The notes: generated from the letters alone by a model not told the origin. Counted from the stretch's first letter, positions 8,475-17,293 are shown. The stretch is 34,979 nt of DNA from Thermoguttaceae bacterium (GCA_017557195.1 JAFZAL010000039.1:1-34979), one strand, 5' to 3'. Numbers and translations: made by a program.

Positions 8475-8513
8475 GAGGGGAAAACCTTTTTTGAAAAAAA
8501 GGTTCTTCCCCTC
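8475..8513. repeat. Hairpin element B, copy 1
   Basis: 39-bp near-perfect palindrome beginning GAGGGGAAAACC and ending GGTTCTTCCCCTC, with an A/T-rich centre. The same sequence begins 8 bp after element A at the right edge (34956) and is cut off by the window end. Confidence 0.88.
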
Positions 8514-8638
8514 AAACTCCCCTTTCCAAAAAACTTTAGTAAGGGGAGAAAATAAAGTAAGAACGTCGTAAACCAATCGGCGAAAATCCGTCTAATCCGT
8601 AAAATCTGTGGGCGGACTGACCTGCAAACGTAGCAGAA

Positions 8639-9298
8639 TTACTCTTCCTCGATCGTCGACGTGTGCGAGTCGAAGCCCAGGAGGAATTCACGGATTTTCT
8701 CAGCGCCGCCCCAGATTTCTCTCATGAACACGTTTTTAATTGCCGCCAGAACGGAGTTCTTCTGGTTTTTGGTCATGGTTCCGTATCCGGTAATGAGAGC
8801 CAGAATCGCGGTCGGTTCGCCGGCAATGCGTTTGGCGGCGTCGGACGGACCAAGCTTGTAGATGGTCAGCTTTTTGAGCTTCTTTCCCTGATCCGTCAAT
8901 TCGCAAAGAGCTTCTATCAACACAAATTTGCCGGACGCCGGGATAAGCTGAGCGTTTGTTTTGGCAGGAAGAAGACCCTGAGTTCCCTTGACTTGCCAGC
9001 CGGTTTCCAACTTCCATTGTCCGACGAGGTTTTCCGCCCCAACCAGAAAATAGACGGCGCTCGGGTTGAACTTGCCCAGTCGGGGAGTTGCGGCGATTCC
9101 CTGCTCCTCAGTTGGAGCGGCGTCCGTCGAGACGTCGAGGGATTCGCTGTCGGATTCCGTCTCGTCTTCATCTGGCCCTTCCAGGTCAATCGGAGCGGTC
9201 ATAACCGTTTTACAGCGAGGACAGCGGAATTTTCTGCCGATTATTTCGTCTGGTAACTTCAATCTGGCATTACATTTGGAACAGGTAACGCGTATCAT
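8639..9298 (-). CDS. Zinc-ribbon protein, planctomycete-type
   Basis: 219 residues. The N-terminus carries two CxxC pairs (Cys6/Cys9 and Cys26/Cys29) forming a short zinc ribbon of the kind often placed at the start of planctomycete proteins. An acidic Ser/Asp/Glu-rich segment follows (about 38-66), probably disordered. Residues 70-219 form a globular domain I do not recognise. There is no signal peptide or membrane helix, so it is probably cytoplasmic. A strong promoter lies 54 bp upstream of the start (9352-9380). It is divergent from the DUF3419 gene. Function unknown. Confidence 0.85.
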   Translation of the reverse strand: MIRVTCSKCNARLKLPDEIIGRKFRCPRCKTVMTAPIDLEGPDEDETESDSESLDVSTDAAPTEEQGIAATPRLGKFNPSAVYFLVGAENLVGQWKLETGWQVKGTQGLLPAKTNAQLIPASGKFVLIEALCELTDQGKKLKKLTIYKLGPSDAAKRIAGEPTAILALITGYGTMTKNQKNSVLAAIKNVFMREIWGGAEKIREFLLGFDSHTSTIEEE

Positions 9299-9351
9299 AA
9301 TATCGTCAAAAGGATAAAAGGGGGGATCATTAAACTGTTTCTCTTGTTAAT

Positions 9352-9380
9352 ATTATAACATAGAAAGCGTCTGTTTGCAA
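9352..9380 (-). promoter_or_regulatory. Promoter of the zinc-ribbon gene
   Basis: Minus strand: -35 TTGCAA (9380-9375), 17-bp spacer, -10 TATAAT (9357-9352). This is close to the sigma-70 consensus and supports the start at 9298. Confidence 0.75.
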
Positions 9381-9407
9381 GAGACTGGCGGAAAAAAACC
9401 GGGGGGA

Positions 9408-9435
9408 TTGTCAAAAAACCAATAAAAGGTACAAT
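9408..9435 (+). promoter_or_regulatory. Promoter of the DUF3419 gene
   Basis: Plus strand: -35 TTGTCA (9408-9413), 16-bp spacer, -10 TACAAT (9430-9435), about 127 bp before the ATG at 9563. A TATAAT at 9443-9448 has no matching -35. Confidence 0.6.
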
Positions 9436-9562
9436 ACGTATATATAATAATTGGAGTTTTATATTAACAAATATGTTTGCGTCTGGCTGAGCTTGAGCGG
9501 CATTCTTCTCAAACCTCAGACGCGGCGGCATTATTATCCACTTTCAACAAAATCAAAAATCA

Positions 9563-10762
9563 ATGTCTATTTCCGAATGGCTTAGCGGCAAAATTTTTAG
9601 TTACGTTCACGGCAACAACCTCGTTTACAATACGTGTTGGGAAGACCCGCGATTAGACCTGGTCGCCCTGGAACTCAAGCCGACGGACAACGTCATGGTC
9701 ATTACCAGCGCCGGCTGCAATTCTCTGGATTACGTTCTCGGCGGAGCTAACCACGTTTACGCAGTTGACATGAACTTTCGTCAGAACGCCGTCCTCGAAC
9801 TGAAAAAAGCGTGTATCAAAGCGCTTGACTACGACGACTTCTGGAAGATTTTTGGTTTGGGTCACCACCCCAAATTCAAGGAAATCTATCACGACGTTTT
9901 GCGTCCCATTCTGCCGATGGAGTCGGTGAAATTCTGGGACAAAAAGCAAAAGTACTTCCTCAAAAAGAAGAAGCCGTACTATTTCCGCGGCACGTCCGGA
10001 CAGTTCGCCCAGATGATTAAATTCTATATTGACAACGTCATCAAGGTTCGTCCGCTTATTGACGAGCTGGAGCAGGCGGAAACGATTGAACAGCAAAAGG
10101 AAATCTACTTCGACAAGGGCTTGAAAGAGAAATTCTGGAGCGGGATTATGAAGTATCTCATGAACCGCGACACGACGCTGGCGATGCTGGGCGTTCCCCG
10201 CGCTCAGCGATACCAGGTGGAAAGCCAGTACGAAGGCGGAATCGTCAAGTTTACCGAAGACTGCATTGAAGCCGTCATGACAAAACTCCCGTTCAAGGAA
10301 AACTATTTCTGGCAGGTTTACATCAACGGGCATTATTCTCCGGAATGCTGTCCGAACTACCTCAAAAAAGAGAACTTTGAAGCGTTGAAAAACGGTCTGG
10401 CCGACAAGGTTACAACCTATACGCAATCGGTCGAGCAGTTCCTCCGAGCGCACGACGATGTCGAAATCAGCCGCTTTATTCTCCTTGACCACATGGACTG
10501 GATGGCGTCGTTTAATCCTGACTGGCTGGATTCCGAATGGGACGCGATTCTTCAGCGCGCCGTTCCCGGTCAGACGCGAATGCTGTGGCGCAGCGGCGGT
10601 CTGAGAACGGAATACGTCGATCAGATCAACGTTACTCGAGACGGCAAACCCGTCAAGATGGGCGAGCTGCTGAAGTACTATCCGGAATGGGCGGCGGAAC
10701 TGCACGAAAAAGACCGCGTCCACACCTACGGCAGCTTTTACATTGCTGACCTGTTGATTTAG
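9563..10762 (+). CDS. DUF3419 / BtaA-like aminocarboxypropyl transferase
   Basis: 399 residues, typical for the family. BtaA moves the 3-amino-3-carboxypropyl group of S-adenosylmethionine to diacylglycerol, the first step of betaine-lipid (DGTS) synthesis. Family marks are YNTCWEDPRLD (22-32), the SAM-binding region VITSAGCNSLDYVL followed by VYAVDMN, and the C-terminal ILLDHMDWM and RMLWRSGG...YVDQI blocks. The methyltransferase BtaB, which normally completes the lipid and is often adjacent or fused, is absent; the next gene is trpS. The enzyme may therefore make another product or work with a distant partner. No Shine-Dalgarno site is visible. A long open frame exists on the opposite strand but is a shadow. 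Confidence 0.88.
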   Translation: MSISEWLSGKIFSYVHGNNLVYNTCWEDPRLDLVALELKPTDNVMVITSAGCNSLDYVLGGANHVYAVDMNFRQNAVLELKKACIKALDYDDFWKIFGLGHHPKFKEIYHDVLRPILPMESVKFWDKKQKYFLKKKKPYYFRGTSGQFAQMIKFYIDNVIKVRPLIDELEQAETIEQQKEIYFDKGLKEKFWSGIMKYLMNRDTTLAMLGVPRAQRYQVESQYEGGIVKFTEDCIEAVMTKLPFKENYFWQVYINGHYSPECCPNYLKKENFEALKNGLADKVTTYTQSVEQFLRAHDDVEISRFILLDHMDWMASFNPDWLDSEWDAILQRAVPGQTRMLWRSGGLRTEYVDQINVTRDGKPVKMGELLKYYPEWAAELHEKDRVHTYGSFYIADLLI

Positions 10763-10793
10763 TTTTCGTTTATTCACGAAGTTGGAATCAACG

Positions 10794-10819
10794 GCGAGGA
10801 ATTCAGACGGATTCCTCGC
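10794..10819 (+). terminator. Hairpin between the DUF3419 gene and trpS
   Basis: Nine-bp perfect stem GCGAGGAAT / ATTCCTCGC with an 8-nt loop, 31 bp after the stop codon. It lacks a clear T-run, so intrinsic termination is uncertain; it may attenuate or protect mRNA. Confidence 0.45.
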
Positions 10820-10867
10820 TGTGTTACATTAAACAATCCCGCCTGACGTTTCTTATACATATCAATC

Positions 10868-11842
10868 ATGCGCGTTTTATCAGGAATTCAGCCGACCGGC
10901 AAGATACATTGGGGCAACTACTTTGGCGCGATTCGCCAGTTTATCAATTTACAGTCTACGCCGGATCAGGCGTACTATTTCGTCGCCAACCTCCACGCGT
11001 TAACGACCATTCGCGACAAGGCGGTTTTGGAAGAGAACACGCTGGGCGTTGTTCTGGACTTCCTCGCGTTGGGGCTGGATCCCAACAAGGCGACGCTGTT
11101 CGTTCAGTCTGAAGTCCCGGAAGTTTCTCAGCTGTGCTGGCTGCTGCTGACGGTTACGCCGATGGGATTGCTGGAACGCTGTCACGCCTATAAGGAAAAG
11201 AAGGCGAACGGTCTGACCGCCGACGCGGGCTTGTTCAACTACCCGATTTTGATGGCGGCGGATATTATCATCTACGACTCGGACCTGGTTCCAGTCGGAG
11301 AAGATCAGCTTCAGCATATAGAAGTCGCCCGCGACGTCGCCGCCCGATTCAACCATCTCTTTGGCGAGACGTTCGTTCTGCCGAAAGGGTACGTTTTAGA
11401 CAACTCTGCCAAGGTGCCCGGCACGGACGGTCAGAAGATGTCCAAGAGTTACAACAACACGATTCAGGTCTTTGAAGAGCAAAAGCAGCTGCGAAAGAAG
11501 ATCATGCGAATTCAAACGGACTCTCGACCCATGGAAGAGCCGAAAAATCCGGACGAATGCCCGCTGTTCCAGCTGTACCAGCTTTTCGGAGACGAACAGG
11601 GAATCGCAGAGCTTCGGGAAATCTACGCCAAAGGCGGATTTGGCTACGGCATGGTCAAAGGACTTGTCGCCGACGCGGCGGAAAAGGTCTTTGGACCGGC
11701 GAGAGAACGTCGAGCGGAATGGGCGTCGAAACCGAAAGAAGTTAGAGAAATCCTCGACGCCGGGGCTGCCAACGCCCGAAAGAAAGCGAAAGAAGTTCTC
11801 CTCCGCGCTCAGGAAAACTGCGGCATTTTCCCGCCGAAGTAA
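10868..11842 (+). CDS. trpS: Tryptophan--tRNA ligase TrpS
   Basis: 324 residues, normal for bacterial TrpRS. This class I synthetase charges tRNA-Trp. The signature regions are [13 protein letters not shown] (HIGH-type motif, His14-Asn17), [14 protein letters not shown] (121-134), [12 protein letters not shown] (141-152) and KMSKS (190-194, in [13 protein letters not shown]). It is followed after 49 bp by a dihydrouridine synthase gene, so the pair may be one transcript of tRNA-related functions. No T-box or trp attenuator is evident in the 105 bp upstream. Confidence 0.97.
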   Translation: MRVLSGIQPTGKIHWGNYFGAIRQFINLQSTPDQAYYFVANLHALTTIRDKAVLEENTLGVVLDFLALGLDPNKATLFVQSEVPEVSQLCWLLLTVTPMGLLERCHAYKEKKANGLTADAGLFNYPILMAADIIIYDSDLVPVGEDQLQHIEVARDVAARFNHLFGETFVLPKGYVLDNSAKVPGTDGQKMSKSYNNTIQVFEEQKQLRKKIMRIQTDSRPMEEPKNPDECPLFQLYQLFGDEQGIAELREIYAKGGFGYGMVKGLVADAAEKVFGPARERRAEWASKPKEVREILDAGAANARKKAKEVLLRAQENCGIFPPK

Positions 11843-11891
11843 AATGTCTGCAATCGGGCGCTAAATGAATGCTTAATCTCCCGTAAACGTC

Positions 11892-12887
11892 ATGAGAATA
11901 GGAAACGTTCAACTTGAAACGCCGTTGATTCAGGCTCCCATGGCGGGGTTTAGCGGCTATGCGTTTCGGGAGATGATACGTCTGTGCGGCGGGTGCGGAT
12001 TGACGACGACCGAAATGGTCAACGCCCGCTCTTTTATTCAGATTGAAAAGAATCTTCGACATTCCCCGCCCCGGCTGTGGGGAATTCCAACGGAAACGCG
12101 GCCGGTCGCCGTTCAGATTTGGGACAACGTCCCGGAGAATCTGGCGGAAGTCGGGCGGGTTCTGGCGCAAATCTGGAACGTCTCTGTTGTCGACATCAAC
12201 TTTGGCTGTCCGTCGCCAACGGTGGCGCAGCGATCTCAAAGCGGGTCGTATCTGCTCGATTTCCCGGACCAGGTTGAAAAGATTGTTCGTCTTACGGTAG
12301 AAGCGTGCGCTCCAACGCCTGTTACAGTGAAAATGCGGCTGGGAACGAAGCCGAATCGAATTACCGCCTGCGAGGTCGCTCAGGCGGCGGAATCGGCGGG
12401 CGCCGCGGCAGTCTACGTTCACGGTCGGACGGCGGCGCAGGGCTATTCCGGAACGGCGAACTGGGACGAAATCGCGAAAGTCAAAGCCGTTTTGAAGAAT
12501 ATCCCTCTGGTCGGCAACGGCGATATCAGAACGGTCGACGACGCGCTCAACCGTCTGAACAACTATCCCGTCGACGGCATTATGATCGGTCGCGGGTGCC
12601 TGGGAAAGCCCTGGATTTTTCGTAACATCGCCCTCGCCATGGGGCTGACGGTTGAGTCGGAAATTACAGACGCAAACCGTCTGGAACTGGTTCGTCGGCA
12701 CTTTGAACTGACGCTCGAATCGCTCAACGAACGCGACGCCGTTGTCAACATGAGAAAAATTGTCTGCCGGTACGCAGACGGTATGCCAAACTCGCACGAC
12801 TTCCGGAACTCTATTGCCAAAGTCGAAACGAAATCCGAGTTCCTGTCCCTTTGCGAGCAGTTCTTTACCGGAACGCAGGAAGAATAG
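11892..12887 (+). CDS. dus: tRNA-dihydrouridine synthase
   Basis: 331 residues. This FMN-dependent TIM-barrel enzyme reduces uridine to dihydrouridine in the tRNA D-loop. Visible marks are APMAGFSGYAFR (15-26), DINFGCPSP with the catalytic Cys106, TVKMRLG (145-151), VHGRTAAQGYSG, the phosphate-binding VGNGDI, and DGIMIGRGCLGKPWIF. The segment after the active-site Cys (SPTVAQRSQSGSYLL) departs from the usual K...G.GAALL form but keeps spacing. The subfamily (DusA, B or C) cannot be fixed by eye. It is downstream of trpS in the same direction and convergent with the Sel1 gene, with 13 bp between their stop codons. Confidence 0.95.
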   Translation: MRIGNVQLETPLIQAPMAGFSGYAFREMIRLCGGCGLTTTEMVNARSFIQIEKNLRHSPPRLWGIPTETRPVAVQIWDNVPENLAEVGRVLAQIWNVSVVDINFGCPSPTVAQRSQSGSYLLDFPDQVEKIVRLTVEACAPTPVTVKMRLGTKPNRITACEVAQAAESAGAAAVYVHGRTAAQGYSGTANWDEIAKVKAVLKNIPLVGNGDIRTVDDALNRLNNYPVDGIMIGRGCLGKPWIFRNIALAMGLTVESEITDANRLELVRRHFELTLESLNERDAVVNMRKIVCRYADGMPNSHDFRNSIAKVETKSEFLSLCEQFFTGTQEE

Positions 12888-12900
12888 GGTTACAGGGGAA

Positions 12901-14013
12901 TTAGTCTATGTAAAATTCCTTTATAAATAAAACAGATTTTTCACTTCCTTGCGCCGCGGCGTTACGAAGCCATTTCAAGGCTTCTGTATAGTCTTTTTCC
13001 ACGCCTACGCCATTGTAATAAAGCACGCCAAGATTGTGCTGCGCTTCCAGGTCGCCCTGCTCAGCCGCTTTGCGAAACCATCTCACAGCCTCGGCGTCAT
13101 CCTGAGCAACGCCTTTGCCTGTTAAATAGCAAAAAGCCAGACAGTATTGCGCTTCTGGATAGCCTTGTTCTGCCGCTTTGCGAAACCATTTCACCGCTTC
13201 GGCATTATCTTGACCAACGCCTAAACCTTCAAGATAATGAATGCCAAGATTGTGTTGAGCTTGAACTTCTCCCTGATCCGCAGCGCTGCGATACCATTTT
13301 ACAGCTTCTTCATCGTTCTTTTCAACGCCTGCTCCCTGATTATAACAAAAGCCCAAACCCAATTGTGCTTTCATATTTCCTTGCTCAGCTGCTATACGGT
13401 ACCATTTCACGGCTTCTGCTTTATCTTGAGTAACGCCAAAACCCTTAGAATAACACACAGCCAGATTGTTTTGTGATTTTGCATATCCTTGTTCTGCCGC
13501 TTTGCGATACCATTTTACGGCTTCCTCCGGATTCTTTTCAACGCCTTCGCCCGTATGATAGCAAACGGCAAGATTGTGCTGCGAGTCGACATCTCCTTGT
13601 TCAGCTGCTTTGCGATACCATTTTACGGCTTCCTCAAAATTCTTTTCAACTCCTGCGCCAACATAATAGCAAGTAGCCAGATTAAATTGCGCTTTTACGC
13701 ATCCCTGCTCTGCGGATTTGCGCCACCATTCTATTGCTTTTTCCAAATCTTGAGCGACTCCTTCGCCAAAATGATAGCAGTATGCGAGCCTGTGTTGAGA
13801 CGGGGCGTGTCCCATTTCCGCCGCCTTCTTCCAGCAGTTAAACGCTTCCTCTTTGTTTACAGGCGTTCCGTTGTCGCCCTGAAAATAGTCGTTGCCGCGT
13901 TCGTATAAGGCTTCGGCGTCCGGGTTGGCGCCCGGCTGTTCCGCTCTCGCTCCGCAGGCGATAAAAAGAACGGCAAACAACAGGGCAAACGTTGAGATAT
14001 TTCGAGTTGACAT
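12901..14013 (-). CDS. Secreted Sel1-repeat protein
   Basis: 370 residues from the ATG at 14013. The frame stays open upstream to 14442, but that part is repeat DNA and lies beyond the promoter at 14053-14081. The N-terminal signal sequence (MSTRNISTFALLFAVLFIAC) could be cleaved by signal peptidase I after ARA, or be a lipoprotein signal with Cys at FIAC. Then come eight nearly perfect 36-residue Sel1 repeats (pattern AVKWYRKAAEQG...AQ.NLA.CY..G.GVE.N.EE) plus a capping half-repeat. Sel1 solenoids mediate protein-protein contacts. The high similarity between units, also at DNA level (108-bp period), suggests recent expansion. The partner is unknown. Confidence 0.9.
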   Translation of the reverse strand: MSTRNISTFALLFAVLFIACGARAEQPGANPDAEALYERGNDYFQGDNGTPVNKEEAFNCWKKAAEMGHAPSQHRLAYCYHFGEGVAQDLEKAIEWWRKSAEQGCVKAQFNLATCYYVGAGVEKNFEEAVKWYRKAAEQGDVDSQHNLAVCYHTGEGVEKNPEEAVKWYRKAAEQGYAKSQNNLAVCYSKGFGVTQDKAEAVKWYRIAAEQGNMKAQLGLGFCYNQGAGVEKNDEEAVKWYRSAADQGEVQAQHNLGIHYLEGLGVGQDNAEAVKWFRKAAEQGYPEAQYCLAFCYLTGKGVAQDDAEAVRWFRKAAEQGDLEAQHNLGVLYYNGVGVEKDYTEALKWLRNAAAQGSEKSVLFIKEFYID

Positions 14014-14052
14014 GGTTTTAATCTTCGGTGAACTTTTGAATTGAATACAATA

Positions 14053-14081
14053 ATTATATATTTTTTCGCAGTGTGGGGCAA
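14053..14081 (-). promoter_or_regulatory. Promoter of the Sel1-repeat gene
   Basis: Minus strand: -35 TTGCCC (14081-14076), 17-bp spacer, -10 TATAAT (14058-14053). It lies 40 bp before the ATG at 14013 and excludes the longer open frame as coding. Confidence 0.7.
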
Positions 14082-14121
14082 GAGGAAAATGGGGGGGAGG
14101 AAGGGAAAACACACGCGAAGT

Positions 14122-14456
14122 AATGGAAGGCGGTAATGGAGCGACCATCGGGAGCGGAATTACGCATTCGCCGCTAGGCGAACAAAACGTTTGTCCTGTG
14201 CACGCACACGGGTGAGCCGGCACGCGGCAGTCCCCTGCCGCCCAAGAAAGCCTCACGCGAAGTTCGCAAAGTACGCGAAGTTTTAAAGAGGGCTTTGCGT
14301 TCTTTGCGGCTAAAATTTTCTTTGGCGGACTTCGTCCGCGATCCCGGAAGCGTTTTCGGCTACGTTGTTTGGGTATGCACGTTTCAAACGTTTGGTTCGC
14401 CTTCGGCGAACTGCGTAATTCCGTTCGCTTCGCGAACTCCATTACCGCTTTTCATT
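14122..14456. repeat. Large palindromic element AATGGAAGGCGGTAATGG, copy 1
   Basis: The left arm starts AATGGAAGGCGGTAATGGA (14122-14140). The right end is its near-perfect inverse, TCCATTACCGCTTTTCATT (14438-14456). Arms continue inward with GGAATTACGCA and TTCGCC/GGCGAA palindromes on both sides. The centre contains other repeats, including the unit at 14293-14368, making the element 335 bp against 143 bp for the copy at 26151-26293. There is no transposase, so it resembles a MITE-like or structural repeat. Confidence 0.85.
14293..14368. repeat. Dispersed repeat with GCGGAC/GTCCGC hairpin, copy 2
   Basis: Close copy of 8289-8366 (CTTTGCGTTCTTTGCGGCT, GCGGACTTCGTCCGC, GCGTTTTCG). It is nested between the arms of the large palindrome at 14122-14456. 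Confidence 0.83.
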
Positions 14457-14474
14457 CAATTCCTCGCTCACCGC

Positions 14475-14503
14475 TTGCTTTTTGATTCTCGCTATGTTAA
14501 AAT
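14475..14503 (+). promoter_or_regulatory. Promoter of the glycosidase-like gene
   Basis: Plus strand: -35 TTGCTT (14475-14480), 17-bp spacer, extended -10 TG-T-TAAAAT (TAAAAT 14498-14503). It lies just outside the palindromic element and 70 bp before the ATG at 14573. Confidence 0.65.
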
Positions 14504-14572
14504 CTGTACAATAGACAGGAGATGCAATAGGCGTCTGTTTCGTTGTCCTCGAATATACAGAAAGGTTATATT

Positions 14573-15568
14573 ATGAATTCGGTTAAGGTCCATTTGTTTG
14601 CAGCGTTGCTTATAGCGACAGCGTTCTTCCCGAGTTCCGTTCAGGCGGAGACGTCGACCGGGTGGGAGAAGTCTTCCAGCAACCCAGTTTTGGGCGGGCA
14701 GCTCGGAACGTGTTTCGACATCTGCGTTCTGCAGGAAGGCGATACGTTCAAGATGTGGTTTTCCTGGCGTCCTCAAAAGTCGATCGGGTATACGGAAAGC
14801 AAAGACGGAGTTCATTGGTCTGAGCCGAAAATCGTTCTCTCGCCTGCTGGCGGCTGGGAAGGGATTGTCAATCGCATTGGCGTCGTGTTCAAAGATGGCA
14901 AATATCACATGTGGTACACCGGGCAGGTACTCAAAGGGAATATTGGGTCGAAGATTGGGTACGCGGTCAGTCCGGACGGCGTCAACTGGACGCGGGTTCA
15001 GAGCGAGCCGGTTCTTGTCTCTCAACTGCCGTGGGAAGGCGTTGCGGTAATGTGTCCTCACGTGCTTTGGGACGAGGCGGAAAAGACGTTCAAAATGTGG
15101 TATTCCGCCGGCGAGCAGTACGAGCCAAACGCCATCGGGTACGCGACAAGTCCGGACGGCGTCCATTGGACGAAACATCCCGGCAATCCGATTTTCAAGG
15201 CGAATAAAAACGTCAAATGGGAACAGCATAAAGTAACCGCCGCTCAGGTTTTTCCCTATAAGGGCATGTACTATATGTTCTATATTGGTTTTGAAAACGA
15301 ACATCTGGCGCGAATCGGGATTGCGCGTTCCAAAGACGGCGTAACGGGCTGGGAAGAACTGCCGACCAATCCGATTATCGGTCCGGACGCGGGAACGTGG
15401 GACGCCAGCGCGTGTTACAAGCCGTTCGCCATTTACGACAAACAGGCGGATCTGTGGCGCTTGTGGTACAATGGACGCAACGGTAGCGTGGAGCAGATCG
15501 GGCTGGCGATTCACAAAGGGGAAGACCTCGGGTTCCCGGAACCGTCCGAGACAGGATCGCAACCCTGA
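14573..15568 (+). CDS. Secreted beta-propeller glycosidase-like protein
   Basis: 331 residues from the ATG at 14573, which follows AAAGG at a plausible distance; ten upstream in-frame codons are unlikely. A signal peptide (MNSVKVHLFAALLIATAFF... ending VQAE) directs export. The mature part has repeated blades with the motif GYxxSxDGVxW: GYTESKDGVHW, GYAVSPDGVNW, GYATSPDGVHW and GIARSKDGVTGW. This is typical of five-bladed propellers of the GH43/GH32/GH130-like superfamily. WYTG, MWYSAG and LWYNGR strands alternate with these. Catalytic acids cannot be assigned by eye, so it may be an enzyme on plant or host glycans or only a binding protein. It stands alone. Confidence 0.8.
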   Translation: MNSVKVHLFAALLIATAFFPSSVQAETSTGWEKSSSNPVLGGQLGTCFDICVLQEGDTFKMWFSWRPQKSIGYTESKDGVHWSEPKIVLSPAGGWEGIVNRIGVVFKDGKYHMWYTGQVLKGNIGSKIGYAVSPDGVNWTRVQSEPVLVSQLPWEGVAVMCPHVLWDEAEKTFKMWYSAGEQYEPNAIGYATSPDGVHWTKHPGNPIFKANKNVKWEQHKVTAAQVFPYKGMYYMFYIGFENEHLARIGIARSKDGVTGWEELPTNPIIGPDAGTWDASACYKPFAIYDKQADLWRLWYNGRNGSVEQIGLAIHKGEDLGFPEPSETGSQP

Positions 15569-15741
15569 TTCTAATTTCCGATGAAGCTTGTTTGACAGGC
15601 ATTTGCCAGAGAAAATAAATTTTTTCTAAAAAAATCCCAAAAAACGAATTTTTCGCGTTATTTATGGACTAGAATTTCGTATAATACAAATAGAGGAGTT
15701 AAAAAAGAGTAATATCAACAGCAAAATGAAAGGATAATGCA

Positions 15742-16206
15742 ATGTCAGACTTGACTCTTTGGAATTTGACGGAAATCCAAATGCAAATGCTTCTTTGGGG
15801 AACAATAGTCGTTTTGGCGGCAATTGTTGAACTTAACACGTTTGCTCTGGTATCCCTCTGGTTTGTCATTGGAGGAATTGCCTCGTTTATCGCGGCGTAT
15901 TTTAACGTTCCTTTCCTTTGGCAGTTTGCCATTTTCGTTTTGACGTCAGGCATTATCGGAATTATCATGATTCCGTATGTTAGAGAACGCAACAAAAACT
16001 ACACGCCAACAAATACCGACAGCCTGGTCGGTCATGAAGGGATTACCGAATCCGAACTCAACGTCATTACAGGCTCTGGCAGAGTGATGCTGGACGGTCA
16101 GTCGTGGGCGGCAAAGCCCGTAACGGGAGCTAACGTCCCCGCCAGCACAGTTGTCGTTGTTGAAAGAATTGAAGGCGTAACCTTGTTCGTCAGACCGAAA
16201 AATTAA
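15742..16206 (+). CDS. NfeD-like membrane protein
   Basis: 154 residues, the short NfeD form without the serine-protease domain. About three hydrophobic segments (roughly 13-35, 36-56 and 62-80) are followed by a cytoplasmic OB-fold domain (about 90-153) with the family pattern DSLVGHEGITESEL, GRVMLDGQSWAAKP and VVVVERIEGVTLFVRP. A TATAAT box (15680-15685) and AAAGGA before the start (about 15728) support the call. It precedes an SPFH gene by 77 bp. NfeD/SPFH partners form membrane microdomain complexes in many bacteria. Confidence 0.9.
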   Translation: MSDLTLWNLTEIQMQMLLWGTIVVLAAIVELNTFALVSLWFVIGGIASFIAAYFNVPFLWQFAIFVLTSGIIGIIMIPYVRERNKNYTPTNTDSLVGHEGITESELNVITGSGRVMLDGQSWAAKPVTGANVPASTVVVVERIEGVTLFVRPKN

Positions 16207-16283
16207 AGCTTTATAATACGGAAATTCGTTTTTTGGTTTTGTTACTGTTTAGTCAACCATTTTAACTTTTAGGAGGATTTAAG

Positions 16284-17213
16284 ATGCCTGCAAGTTTATT
16301 GTATACCATATTGGGCCTTATTCTGGTATTGATGGTTATCGGAATTCTGTACTGCGTTCGCATTGTCCCGCAGGCAAGTGAGTTCGTCGTTGAACGTCTC
16401 GGCACGTACCGCGCTTCGTGGAAAGCCGGGCTTCACTTGCTGGTCCCGTTTATTGACCAGATCGCCAAAAAGGTCTCGGTCAAGGAACAGGTTTTCGACT
16501 TCAAACCCCAGCCGGTGATTACCAAAGACAACGTTACGATTCAGATTGACACAGTCGTCTTCTGCGTCGTAACAGATTCCAAACTTTACACTTACGGCGT
16601 TGAAAATCCGTACAAGGCGATTGAAAACCTGACGGCGACGACGCTGCGTAACATCATCGGCGAAATGGAACTCGACCAGACGCTGACTTCCCGCGACGTC
16701 ATCAACACCAAGATTACAGAAACCCTTGACCGCGCCACCGACCGATGGGGCATTAAGGTCAACCGCGTTGAACTGAAAAACATCGAACCGCCGAAGCCGA
16801 TTCGCGAAGCGATGGAAAAGCAGATGAGAGCCGAACGAGAACGCCGAGAAGCCATTCTTCAGGCGGAAGGAAAGAAGAAGAGCGACATCCTTATCGCGGA
16901 AGGCGAAAAACAGGCGCGAATCCTCACCGCTGAAGCTGAAAAGCAAACCGTCATTCTCCGCGCCGAAGCGCAGCGAGAAAAGGAGATTCGCGAAGCGGAA
17001 GGTCAGGCTCAAGCTATCCTGATGGTTCAGAAGGCGTTGGCGGACGGTATCCGACTGCTCAACGAATCCAACCCGTCTGACCAGGTCATTACCCTCAAGA
17101 GCCTCGAAGCGTTCCAGAAGGCGGCTGACGGTCAGGCGACCAAGATCATCATTCCGAGCCAGATTCAGGGCATTGCCGGCCTGGCGTCCTCCGTCAAGGA
17201 ACTGCTCAACTAA
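16284..17213 (+). CDS. SPFH/band-7 protein, QmcA/stomatin-like
   Basis: 309 residues. One N-terminal membrane helix (about 5-25) is followed by an SPFH domain (about 25-180) with VPQASEFVVERLGTY, WKAGLHLLVPFID and KVSVKEQVFDFKPQPVIT. A charged Ala/Glu/Lys coiled coil (about 185-245) and a short C-terminal region follow. The protein oligomerises at the inner membrane and is linked to membrane organisation and protease control. A strong ribosome-binding site AGGAGG (16271-16276) sits 7 bp before the ATG, unusual in this window. It is paired with the NfeD gene and ends before a clear intrinsic terminator (17267-17293). Confidence 0.95.
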   Translation: MPASLLYTILGLILVLMVIGILYCVRIVPQASEFVVERLGTYRASWKAGLHLLVPFIDQIAKKVSVKEQVFDFKPQPVITKDNVTIQIDTVVFCVVTDSKLYTYGVENPYKAIENLTATTLRNIIGEMELDQTLTSRDVINTKITETLDRATDRWGIKVNRVELKNIEPPKPIREAMEKQMRAERERREAILQAEGKKKSDILIAEGEKQARILTAEAEKQTVILRAEAQREKEIREAEGQAQAILMVQKALADGIRLLNESNPSDQVITLKSLEAFQKAADGQATKIIIPSQIQGIAGLASSVKELLN

Positions 17214-17266
17214 GCCCAAGCAAATAAACAAAGCGCGTTTACCAATCTGATGAAACGTAACAATCC

Positions 17267-17293
17267 GGGGAGCGAAAAGCTCCCCATTTTTTT
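17267..17293 (+). terminator. Rho-independent terminator of the NfeD-SPFH operon
   Basis: Perfect 7-bp stem GGGGAGC / GCTCCCC with a 5-nt loop (GAAAA), then A and seven T residues. It is 54 bp after the SPFH stop codon. Confidence 0.92.

Larger units (their letters stand above)
8136..8638. other. Gene-free block filled with hairpin repeats
   Basis: About 500 bp without a credible gene. It contains, left to right, a GC-rich stretch with GGCTTCGGCGAGCGAAG-like hairpins (8161-8220), a repeat shared with 14293-14368, and two adjacent hairpin elements (8406-8463 and 8475-8513) that recur as a pair at the right edge of the window. Confidence 0.7.

Noticed and set aside
6281..8600. Attachment-site direct repeat matching the tRNA-Lys 3' end
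   Set aside because: No copy of the T-arm/acceptor sequence was found downstream and no integrase gene is present, so an integrative element cannot be claimed.
9653..10777. 374-residue open frame antisense to the DUF3419 gene
   Set aside because: The forward frame is a clear family member with a promoter; the reverse frame is Val/Phe/Arg-rich and has no recognisable motif. Similar long shadows lie opposite dus, the SPFH gene, uxaC and the phosphoesterases.
14014..14442. N-terminal extension of the Sel1-repeat protein
   Set aside because: The frame is open by chance through a palindromic repeat; the signal peptide begins at the ATG at 14013 and a good promoter lies inside the extension.
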